Positions 1 through 6,372 of a stretch of 28,863 bases of DNA are shown one piece after another; position 1 is the first letter of the stretch, and each line of letters opens with the position of its first letter. Source of the DNA: a virus. The notes beneath the pieces were generated by a model that ran no database searches, was not told the origin of the DNA, and worked only from the letters and a program-made list of their open reading frames with translations. A program made the position numbers and the translations under genes. Location of the stretch: IMG/VR virus record IMGVR_UViG_3300025701_000040, positions 1 through 28,863 of that record. The stretch is one strand, 5' to 3'.

Positions 1-1
1 G

Positions 2-616
2 TATAACTTTTACAACCCATATTATAGTAGAACTCAAATGTGGAATGATTGGGTATGGGGATACAATTGGCATTCACCTCATTGGTGGTCACCATTTGGA
101 TATGATCGATGGGGATATAATAACTATGGATACGGAATGGGATGGTCTTATAGTTGGAATAATAGACGTTGGTCAAGTAATAGTTGGAATAATCCTTATG
201 GATGGAATAATTATTATGGATGGGGTAACGGATATAATAGGTATAGAAACACTAACGTATCATATCATTCAGGAAGAAGAGGAAGAATAGCACAAACAGG
301 TACAGTAGGTAATACATTAAGCAATAAAGTAATAACAAAGACAGAAAAGAGAAAACCAAGAATAAATAACACGAACAATGATCAAACTATCAGACATAAT
401 TCTAGAAGGATCATCAAGCCCGAAAGCAGTAATAATGGCGGGAGGAGCAGGATCAGGCAAAACATACCTTCTAAACCAGTTAGGGTTAGACAGCCTAACA
501 CAGTTCAACCCAGACAAGTACGTGGAGGATCCAGACCACCCGTATTACAACAAACTAGGACCCGCAGCCAACCAAACGTCCAAAGACGCAATGGCAGCAG
601 CACAACAAAAAACTAG
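2..616 (+). CDS. Asn/Tyr/Trp/Gly-rich protein with Arg-rich tail, 5' end outside window
   Basis: The reading frame is open to the left edge, so the true start lies upstream; 204 residues are visible. The first internal Met is at 38, but the codons before it (YNFYNPYYSRTQ) have the same composition as what follows. The first ~80 visible residues are extremely rich in Trp, Tyr, Asn and Gly (for example GWNNYYGWGNGYNRY). The remainder is rich in Arg, Ser, Asn, Gln and Pro, with no visible catalytic motif. This two-part layout recalls low-complexity, probably exported proteins common in Flavobacteriia; that match is from memory and function is unknown. The last 239 bases (378-616) overlap the kinase gene in another frame. 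The Arg/Ser/Gln/Pro bias continues smoothly through the overlap to the stop, which argues that this frame is also translated. Alternatively, stop-codon loss has extended it into the kinase gene. Confidence 0.6.
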   Translation, partial: YNFYNPYYSRTQMWNDWVWGYNWHSPHWWSPFGYDRWGYNNYGYGMGWSYSWNNRRWSSNSWNNPYGWNNYYGWGNGYNRYRNTNVSYHSGRRGRIAQTGTVGNTLSNKVITKTEKRKPRINNTNNDQTIRHNSRRIIKPESSNNGGRSRIRQNIPSKPVRVRQPNTVQPRQVRGGSRPPVLQQTRTRSQPNVQRRNGSSTTKN

Positions 617-1319
617 TTTCGTTTGGGATACAACTGCTTCAGGAGAAGGCTTCCAGAAGAACTTAGATGAGATTCTCTCTCTAGGTTATGAAGTATATAT
701 GGTAATGGTGTATGCACACCCTATGATTTCTTATGTATCTAACTTTATGGCTAGAGATAGAAATATACCTGGTGATGCAGTATTTTCTACTTGGAGAAAT
801 GTATATACAAAGATAGAAGATTTTAATAAACAACTAAAAGGTAGATTATCGATTTTTGTGTCTGACAGAGGCGGTAAATATAAAAGTGAAGTTGAAGGGT
901 TTGATACAGCTGCAAAAAATGGTTTAAGCGGAGTAAAGGATTACTTACAAAAGTTTAACGATAAAAATGGCGTTGGAGGTTCTTCTTTCTTTAAACCGGT
1001 AGAAATGACTCCTGAAGAAGAAGAAGAGTTTTTAAAACATGTTGGTAGCGTTGATTGGGATAAGGACAATAGATCAGAAGATAAGGCTATTAAACAAACA
1101 TTCTTAAAAGCATATCAGAAGAACGGAGTAGGACCTGGTCAGGATAAACTTAGAGCTGCAGTAACAAAGTATAGAGAGAGTAGTGAAAAGAGAAAACAAA
1201 AAGCTGATGAAGTATTAGATAATATTGTTGAAATGATTTACAGTCCAATATTTCAAGAAAAACTAAAACATTCAACACCGAGAGAAATAGATCAAAAAGT
1301 ACAAGAATTTTTAGCATGA
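378..1319 (+). CDS. P-loop kinase, zeta-toxin/AAA_33-like
   Basis: The 313-residue protein has a clear Walker A motif at residues 22-29 (GGAGSGKT). It is followed by NPD at 44-46, a TSFVWDTTASG strand at about 79-89 (probable substrate-side region), and a basic segment with R126, R128 and R140 (MARDRN, TWRNVY). These resemble phage zeta-toxin-like kinases, which phosphorylate small molecules such as nucleotides or sugar nucleotides; the substrate here is not predictable. The C-terminal ~120 residues are charged and helical. The first ten residues (MIKLSDIILE) form a short amphipathic leader ending in I-L-E, like several other genes here. Because the P-loop must be included, the out-of-frame overlap with the upstream gene is real for any plausible start. 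The stop overlaps the next start by four bases (ATGA), indicating translational coupling. Confidence 0.8.
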   Translation: MIKLSDIILEGSSSPKAVIMAGGAGSGKTYLLNQLGLDSLTQFNPDKYVEDPDHPYYNKLGPAANQTSKDAMAAAQQKTSFVWDTTASGEGFQKNLDEILSLGYEVYMVMVYAHPMISYVSNFMARDRNIPGDAVFSTWRNVYTKIEDFNKQLKGRLSIFVSDRGGKYKSEVEGFDTAAKNGLSGVKDYLQKFNDKNGVGGSSFFKPVEMTPEEEEEFLKHVGSVDWDKDNRSEDKAIKQTFLKAYQKNGVGPGQDKLRAAVTKYRESSEKRKQKADEVLDNIVEMIYSPIFQEKLKHSTPREIDQKVQEFLA

Positions 1320-3217
1320 TAGCATTATACCCGGGAGCATTTAAACCACCTCATAGAGGACATTTTAACTTAGTTAAGGCATTACTTAGTAATACTTACT
1401 CAGGTGCCCTGTATGATAAGGATAATTATAAAGAAAAAGGAGCAGACCTATTAGGTGGCTCTTCTGGTGAAAAACCTAAGATAGATAAGGTTATTATTTT
1501 TGTAGGAGGCGGCGAGAGAAACGGTATAAATAAGGAAGAGTCAATGTCTATATGGAAGATATATGCTTCACATTTAGGTAATGTAGAGATATTAGATGGA
1601 GAAAAGAATCCTATGTTTGCAGCTAAAGATTATGCCCAAGCTAATCCTGAGCAAGAGTTTGCAGCAGTAACAGGTATAAGAGGAGAAAAAGATTTTGTAG
1701 ACTTAAGAAGAGTAACTACATTTAAAAATGCTCCTAATGTAAAAGGACTTGCCTTTGCAGCAGCACCTGATTCAACAACAAGAGCTACAGACTTCCGTAA
1801 TAGTATACTTTCTGGTAACTTAGATAAGATTACAGACTTCTTTCCTTCAGAGCTAAGTAAAGATCAAATACTATCTATACTTACAGATTTAAAAGATAAA
1901 ATTGTAGCCGAAATATTATCAAATAATATTGATGGATTTATTAACGAATATTTTGGTATAGAAGAAAATGAAGAAAGTGAAGTAAAAATAGAAGATACTA
2001 AAGATACTGAAACTAATTCTGCAGTATATACAAAGTATATTGGGTCTATATTAGAATATATGTTAGACGAAGGTATGAATATTCAACCTCTACCTGAAGT
2101 TAAAGTAAGGTATGATGAAGATAATGCTAAAGACTTTTTCGGTAAAACAGCTTATTACGATCCTAATAATAAGGAGATAGTGCTATATGCTACAGGTAGA
2201 CATCCAAAAGATATATGTAGATCGTTTACTCATGAAATGGTTCACCATATACAAAACTTAGAAGACAGACTTCACAATATCCAAACTCAAGACACAAACG
2301 AAGATGATAGATTGCTAGAGTTAGAAAAAGAAGCTTACCTAACCGGAAATATAACATTCCGAAATTGGGAAGATAAGTATAAGAATAATACAGATACAGT
2401 AAAAGAAGTTATGGCAGAAGGAAAATACGATTCTATTACTACCTACCTTACTAATAAAAGTATAGCAGCAGTTAAGAATGGTTTAAATAAAAAAATTAAC
2501 TTCTACAAAGAAGGCTATTTTGGGGATGTTAAAACACAAGATGCTCAAATAGGTATGAAAAAAGTAGTAGAAGATTCGTACCCTATTATGCTTTTTAGTA
2601 TACCAGATGATATAGATAAAGACTTTCAAAAAGAGACTGAATTAGAGTTCGACTTTGAATTAAAAGCTATATTTGTAAAAGGAGTTGACTCAATTATGAG
2701 AAACGGAGGAGCATATAAAGGAGGATTACAAAAGGATGATAGTTGGATTCAACCTAAAATAGAATTAGAGTTTGTATTAGATCCATATAACTTCCCTAGA
2801 GACTTTGAAGAACTATCAGCACAGATTTCTGATGTACTCAGACATGAAATAGAACACCTTACACAAGCAGGCGGTAATGCAAACGGCAAATCGTTCGGCA
2901 AAGGAGCACAGTTTAATGGTGAGTTTGGCACTAAAGAAGAAATGAAATTCCGAACTAAGATTAGAGACGGCATAATAAAGAACGGATCTGCCTATCTAAC
3001 AATACCTTCAGAAATAGATGCTAACATTCAAGGACTGTATTTATCAGCAAAAAAAGCAAAAAGACCATTCGAAGACGTAGTAGATCAATATCTATACGAC
3101 TTCACTAATCAATTCGATGATGACGGTAATCCATTCTTAACTAAACAGGATGTTGAGGATGTAAAAAAAGTATGGTCTTTAAGATTACCATCATTAGGTA
3201 TAAAACAAAAACTATAA
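1316..3217 (+). CDS. Nucleotidyltransferase fused to two zincin-type metalloprotease domains
   Basis: The 633-residue protein has three parts. Residues 1 to ~200 form a cytidylyltransferase-like (NMNAT/FAD-synthetase type) domain: PGAFKPPHRGH contains the HxGH motif (H13, H16), and STTRATDFR at 153-161 fits the C-terminal nucleotide-binding signature. After an acidic linker (~215-235), a first zincin carries HEMVHH at 306-311 with a probable third ligand in EKEAY (337-341). A second zincin carries HEIEH at 510-514 with SEIDA at 565-569 as the probable third-ligand region. The family reactions would be nucleotidyl transfer from NTP and zinc-dependent peptide hydrolysis; actual substrates are unknown. 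The gene starts inside the kinase stop (ATGA overlap), so the two are co-translated. Unlike its neighbours it has no obvious N-terminal [I/L]xE leader; the transferase fold starts immediately. Confidence 0.8.
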   Translation: MIALYPGAFKPPHRGHFNLVKALLSNTYSGALYDKDNYKEKGADLLGGSSGEKPKIDKVIIFVGGGERNGINKEESMSIWKIYASHLGNVEILDGEKNPMFAAKDYAQANPEQEFAAVTGIRGEKDFVDLRRVTTFKNAPNVKGLAFAAAPDSTTRATDFRNSILSGNLDKITDFFPSELSKDQILSILTDLKDKIVAEILSNNIDGFINEYFGIEENEESEVKIEDTKDTETNSAVYTKYIGSILEYMLDEGMNIQPLPEVKVRYDEDNAKDFFGKTAYYDPNNKEIVLYATGRHPKDICRSFTHEMVHHIQNLEDRLHNIQTQDTNEDDRLLELEKEAYLTGNITFRNWEDKYKNNTDTVKEVMAEGKYDSITTYLTNKSIAAVKNGLNKKINFYKEGYFGDVKTQDAQIGMKKVVEDSYPIMLFSIPDDIDKDFQKETELEFDFELKAIFVKGVDSIMRNGGAYKGGLQKDDSWIQPKIELEFVLDPYNFPRDFEELSAQISDVLRHEIEHLTQAGGNANGKSFGKGAQFNGEFGTKEEMKFRTKIRDGIIKNGSAYLTIPSEIDANIQGLYLSAKKAKRPFEDVVDQYLYDFTNQFDDDGNPFLTKQDVEDVKKVWSLRLPSLGIKQKL

Positions 3218-3228
3218 AAATTAAGGTT

Positions 3229-3771
3229 ATGGGAAAATTAGTAGATTTATTAGAAGCGTATCCGCTTCCAGAAGTTAAAGAAAAGCCGCCGTATAAGATA
3301 TATTGCGATATGGACGGTGTATTAACAGATTTTGAAACGAGATTTGAACACTTTAGTGGAATGCATCCTCAAGAGTATGAAAAAGCAAAAGGCACTCCAG
3401 CATTTTGGGAATTAATAGACAACAAAATTGGGGTAAGATTTTGGGTAGGAATGGACTTTATGCCGCAAGGTAAAGAGCTATGGGATTTTATTAAACCATA
3501 TCAACCAGACTTATTAACATCTCCTTCAAGGCATAATAATTCTAGGTTAGGTAAAAACCTTTGGGTAAAGAATAATCTAAACCCTAAACCGAAAGTAATA
3601 TTTGCATACTCTGCTGTTAAGCAAAGATATGCTAATGAAAATAGTATACTAATTGACGATAAAAAGTCAAACATTAACGAATGGACAGCTAAAGGTGGTA
3701 TAGCTATTAGATGTAAAAACGGAGATGTTAATCATGTTATAGAAGAGTTAAAGAAATTAGGTTATGAGTAA
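3229..3771 (+). CDS. HAD-superfamily 5'-nucleotidase-like phosphatase
   Basis: From the ATG at 3229 the product is 180 residues. HAD motif I is CDMDGVLTDF with nucleophile D27 and general acid D29. LLTSPSR fits motif II (Ser/Thr), and ILIDDKKSNINEW near the C-terminus fits motif IV (paired Asp) with the usual following Asn. The pattern and size match the 5'(3')-deoxyribonucleotidase-like branch, which removes phosphate from nucleoside monophosphates; substrate is inferred. An in-frame ATG at 3172 would add a basic stretch lying mostly inside the upstream gene. I prefer 3229 because it begins just after the upstream stop and gives MGKLVDLLEAY, a leader of the same [I/L]xE type as neighbouring genes. 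The next gene overlaps this stop by eight bases. Confidence 0.75.
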   Translation: MGKLVDLLEAYPLPEVKEKPPYKIYCDMDGVLTDFETRFEHFSGMHPQEYEKAKGTPAFWELIDNKIGVRFWVGMDFMPQGKELWDFIKPYQPDLLTSPSRHNNSRLGKNLWVKNNLNPKPKVIFAYSAVKQRYANENSILIDDKKSNINEWTAKGGIAIRCKNGDVNHVIEELKKLGYE

Positions 3772-4345
3772 AAATGAATCACTACTTAAAAAAGAATTCA
3801 AACAATCAGACGTCCAGAGAGTTAGGAACCTAGTAAACAAAGACTTTACAGGTAAGACTAAATTACAATCTGGTTACCAAAAATCTTATGTATCTCATAA
3901 AGAAGGCGATGAATGGGAAGAAGGTAATAAGACCTGGACAATAAAGAACGGAATTAAACAGAACGTTACTAAGCTTGATGCAGCTAAAAAAGCTGTAAGA
4001 GTTCCTTTATCTTGCCCTAAGTGTGGAGGTTCAATGAAACATCATCTTGCAAAAAAAATGTATAAACTACATGGCTTTTGTTTTGACTGTACTATTGACT
4101 ATGAAGCAGAGCTAAGAAAGGCTGGTTTATACAGTAAGTATGAAAAAGAAATGATTCAGGGGAATATGAAAAACTTTGCTAAAGATTTAACTTCTTGGGT
4201 TGATATGTACGTACAGCATCAAAATACATTTGTTACAGAGCAAGGTGTCATTGAAGATTGGAAAAGTAATGCTACCGCTCAAAATAATAAGATTCAAAAT
4301 ACTCTGCAAGAATATCTCAAATTCCTTAACGAACACTTAGACTAG
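3764..4345 (+). CDS. Zinc-ribbon protein of unknown function
   Basis: The 193-residue protein contains a probable zinc ribbon: CPKCGG with C84 and C87, then CFDC with C106 and C109, separated by 18 residues. The N-terminal ~75 residues are polar, with the segment KTWTIKNGIKQNVTKLD directly before the ribbon. The C-terminal ~80 residues look alpha-helical and contain no catalytic signature I recognise. I recall similar conserved hypothetical proteins in marine T4-like phages, but cannot name a function; nucleic-acid or protein binding through the ribbon is the reasonable guess. The start overlaps the upstream stop by eight bases, so the two genes are coupled. It ends the cluster of coupled genes that begins at the kinase; a TATTTAT-type box follows it. 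Confidence 0.7.
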   Translation: MSKNESLLKKEFKQSDVQRVRNLVNKDFTGKTKLQSGYQKSYVSHKEGDEWEEGNKTWTIKNGIKQNVTKLDAAKKAVRVPLSCPKCGGSMKHHLAKKMYKLHGFCFDCTIDYEAELRKAGLYSKYEKEMIQGNMKNFAKDLTSWVDMYVQHQNTFVTEQGVIEDWKSNATAQNNKIQNTLQEYLKFLNEHLD

Positions 4346-4348
4346 ATC

Positions 4349-4356
4349 TATTTATT
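4349..4356 (+). promoter_or_regulatory. Candidate late promoter box (weak variant)
   Basis: CTATTTATTAGTA lies in the 37-base gap before the membrane-protein gene, about 34 bases ahead of its ATG. It differs by one base from the TATTTATA box found in other intergenic gaps of this window. Function as a promoter is inferred from position and recurrence only. Confidence 0.4.
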
Positions 4357-4382
4357 AGTAAGTCGACTAAATCACTTATTAA

Positions 4383-4739
4383 ATGACACAGAGAGAAATA
4401 CTAGATTCACTTCTTCACGAAATTAAGCATATCAAAACGCATATGCCAAATGGTGAATTGAAACAAATGGCCAGAGATTTTGAGAATATGAAAGAAGATA
4501 TTTCTGATCTCAAGTACACAATGTTGAACCCTGATAACGGATTAATAGTCAACACTAATAAAAATACAGATTTTCGTAAGAAGATCGAAGGAGGAGAGAA
4601 AGAATTTCAAGTTCAAGTCATGGAAGTAGAAGAGTTAAAGAGATGGAAAAATGGAGTCAATAAAGCCCTTTGGATTCTGTTCACAGTGGTTGCAGGTATT
4701 ATAATCCGAATGCTTATAGCTCATTCTGATAAAATATAA
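4383..4739 (+). CDS. Small C-terminally anchored membrane protein, XhlA/holin-like
   Basis: The 118-residue protein has a polar, probably coiled-coil N-terminal region and a single hydrophobic segment at about residues 93-112 (NKALWILFTVVAGIIIRML), followed by a short polar tail. The architecture (cytoplasmic helices plus one C-terminal membrane anchor) resembles XhlA-type lysis accessory proteins and some holins, but no specific motif proves this. Lysis or membrane remodelling is only a hypothesis. The N-terminus MTQREILDSLLHEIKH contains L-H-E, a weak version of the leader seen elsewhere. It sits behind a candidate promoter box and five bases before the next small gene, and probably shares its transcript. 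Confidence 0.6.
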   Translation: MTQREILDSLLHEIKHIKTHMPNGELKQMARDFENMKEDISDLKYTMLNPDNGLIVNTNKNTDFRKKIEGGEKEFQVQVMEVEELKRWKNGVNKALWILFTVVAGIIIRMLIAHSDKI

Positions 4740-4744
4740 TAAAT

Positions 4745-5008
4745 ATGAAAAACTCTGAATTAATAAACGCAATCAAAGAAGTATTAGCAGAAAAAAAGAG
4801 ACCTGGATTATGGGCTAATATAAACGCAAAGAAAAAAAGAGGTGAGAAAGCTTCTCATGGTAATTCTAATGCCCATAAAGATGCAGTATCAGCAGGTAAT
4901 GCTATGAAAAAAGAAGGTGAAGATACCAAGCATCAAGGTTCTAACTATAAATGGCCAATGTCAAAGGCTACTAAAGATAGAAAAGATGCAGATAAAAAAG
5001 ATAAGTAA
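4745..5008 (+). CDS. Small basic virion-type protein
   Basis: The 87-residue protein is strongly basic and Lys/Ala/Gly-rich. After a helical leader, MKNSELINAIKEVLAE, comes KKRPGLWANINAKKKRGE, a motif I recall in small proteins and protein tails of marine T4-like phages. There is no enzymatic signature. The leader ends in L-A-E, which fits the T4 prohead protease consensus ([I/L]-x-E); a basic mature peptide of ~70 residues would be plausible as a DNA-associated head protein. That role is inference. It starts five bases after the membrane protein and is followed 12 bases later by the unknown 209-residue gene. Confidence 0.6.
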   Translation: MKNSELINAIKEVLAEKKRPGLWANINAKKKRGEKASHGNSNAHKDAVSAGNAMKKEGEDTKHQGSNYKWPMSKATKDRKDADKKDK

Positions 5009-5020
5009 AATCTAGAATGA

Positions 5021-5650
5021 ATGAAACTAGCGAATACAGTATTACATAGTGAGCCGTATTTTCTTGATGCTATTGAAGACGTAGAAGTTCTTAAACATAA
5101 AAACTGCGTAGACCTATTTGATCAAAATGGGTACCATTTAACTCTTGCTGAACAACAATACCTTAGTCGTAATGGATTTTCCCCTGTCGAAAGACGTCAT
5201 GAAGACTGTCTTAGGTACGACTGGTTGGTTTGCGATAAGAGAAACGGAGCACACATAAATCACTCAGACTTATTTGAACGTAAAGGTTTTAACGACTGTG
5301 CTCTAGATCAATTACATGCTATAGCAGAAGTTCATAACCCTATGTTATATAAATTGATTAAAATGAAACCTAAATGGGGGATAGACATATCAATCGATTA
5401 TGTATCTGAAGAATCAGTATTTGAAGTATTCCATTATGAGTGGGATTCTTTTGTATACGAGGAAGTAATAGAAAAGAAAAAAGAAATAGAACAATTAGTA
5501 TTAAGGTTGGATTGGGATGAAGTTGCAAAGGACATCTGGGAATTAAGAGACGAATGGTTTAACTTGAGCTTTTTTGACCAAACCAAATGGAGAACAAACT
5601 ATTTCGGTATATCTCCAGAGAAATTTAAAAATGTAATTTGGTCAAAATAA
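5021..5650 (+). CDS. Hypothetical protein, 209 residues
   Basis: I do not recognise this protein. It is soluble-looking, acidic and rich in aromatic residues (many Trp, Tyr, Phe), with several Cys in the first half (CVDLF, DCLRYDW, VCDKR, DCALDQ) that do not form a regular CxxC ribbon. The C-terminal half is helical and charged. There is no signal peptide, membrane segment or nucleotide-binding loop. The ATG at 5021 immediately follows TGA in another frame. The stop abuts the start of the glycosyltransferase-like gene directly (TAA then ATG, no spacer), so the two are very likely translated together and may act in one process. Confidence 0.6.
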   Translation: MKLANTVLHSEPYFLDAIEDVEVLKHKNCVDLFDQNGYHLTLAEQQYLSRNGFSPVERRHEDCLRYDWLVCDKRNGAHINHSDLFERKGFNDCALDQLHAIAEVHNPMLYKLIKMKPKWGIDISIDYVSEESVFEVFHYEWDSFVYEEVIEKKKEIEQLVLRLDWDEVAKDIWELRDEWFNLSFFDQTKWRTNYFGISPEKFKNVIWSK

Positions 5651-6301
5651 ATGAAAACGAGGAATTTAATTATAAGCGCTGTAGGACGTACAATGCGCGA
5701 ATACTACTTAGATCATTGGTTAAGAACACCTGAAGCACATGATTACAACATAACATTAATTACAGATTGGCCTCATAGGTATAGTGACCCTCCAGAGGAT
5801 TCATGGCCTAAGATTACAGTACATCAATATTTCGGAGCTAGATACAATTACCATGATAAGTTTATATACGCTCTTACTATTATAAGCAAAACCAAACAAC
5901 CAGCTTTCTTATGGGATGCAGACGAACTACATAGCTTTAGTAAATCTATATCCCTATATAATGAGAATTCAGATATACCGCAAGTAGGTAGACTATGGTA
6001 TGATAATGCTAAGCTTAGTGATGATAGAATCAGGCCATGGTGGTTTTTAAATAGGTATATTTCAAGCATAGGCGTTAGTCCTAAAGACGTAACACCTATA
6101 CAAGAAGATAAAATATGGTTCCCAGCATTAGATTATACTCAGACAATCAAAGTAATGGAAGATATTAAAGCCCAAGTTCATGTTAGCCATAGGCCTCCTA
6201 TGAATAAGTGGAATGTAAATGGGCAAGGAGAAGGAGTAGCTCTTGCAACAGGTCTACTTAAATCTGGAATACCTATTAAATTAGTAGGAGAATACAAATA
6301 A
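5651..6301 (+). CDS. Glycosyltransferase-like protein
   Basis: The 216-residue protein opens with a beta-strand-like segment (RNLIISAVGRT), followed by YNITLITDW. It carries FLWDADELHSF at about residues 87-97, in which D-A-D resembles the metal-binding DxD motif of GT-A glycosyltransferases. The overall pattern (N-terminal Rossmann-like strand, mid-protein DxD, C-terminal VSHRPPMNKWN) recalls small families of putative glycosyltransferases in phages and bacteria. If so, it would transfer a sugar from a nucleotide sugar to DNA, a virion protein or a host glycan. Neither donor nor acceptor can be inferred. It starts at the base following the upstream stop. The call rests on weak motifs; a non-transferase alpha/beta protein is possible. 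Confidence 0.45.
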   Translation: MKTRNLIISAVGRTMREYYLDHWLRTPEAHDYNITLITDWPHRYSDPPEDSWPKITVHQYFGARYNYHDKFIYALTIISKTKQPAFLWDADELHSFSKSISLYNENSDIPQVGRLWYDNAKLSDDRIRPWWFLNRYISSIGVSPKDVTPIQEDKIWFPALDYTQTIKVMEDIKAQVHVSHRPPMNKWNVNGQGEGVALATGLLKSGIPIKLVGEYK

Positions 6302-6335
6302 TAATCGTATCTTACATGTAGTTATATAACCCGAC

Positions 6336-6347
6336 TATTTATTTATA
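6336..6347 (+). promoter_or_regulatory. Candidate late promoter box
   Basis: The 71-base gap before the giant gene contains CTATTTATTTATATAC. This is two overlapping copies of the box, TATTTAT at 6336-6342 and TATTTATA at 6340-6347, about 33 bases before the ATG at 6373. CCCGA just upstream resembles the ACCC found ahead of the copies near 16631 and 27403. Confidence 0.5.
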
Positions 6348-6372
6348 TACGTATTTTAAATAACATTTATAA

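Noticed and set aside
45-290. An 81-codon open frame alternative to the aromatic protein
   Set aside because: It ends in a Glu run from a purine-rich stretch and is a frame-shifted shadow; the frame open from position 2 has consistent composition over its whole length.
378-3217. A complete NAD-rebuilding defence-evasion operon
   Set aside because: Only the nucleotidyltransferase domain fits; the kinase looks zeta-like and no phosphoribosyl or ADP-ribose enzyme is present nearby. Kept only as a low-scored possibility.
3172-3228. Longer N-terminus for the HAD phosphatase from ATG 3172
   Set aside because: The extension lies mostly inside the upstream gene and is a low-quality basic stretch; ATG 3229 starts just after the upstream stop and gives a leader like those of neighbouring genes.
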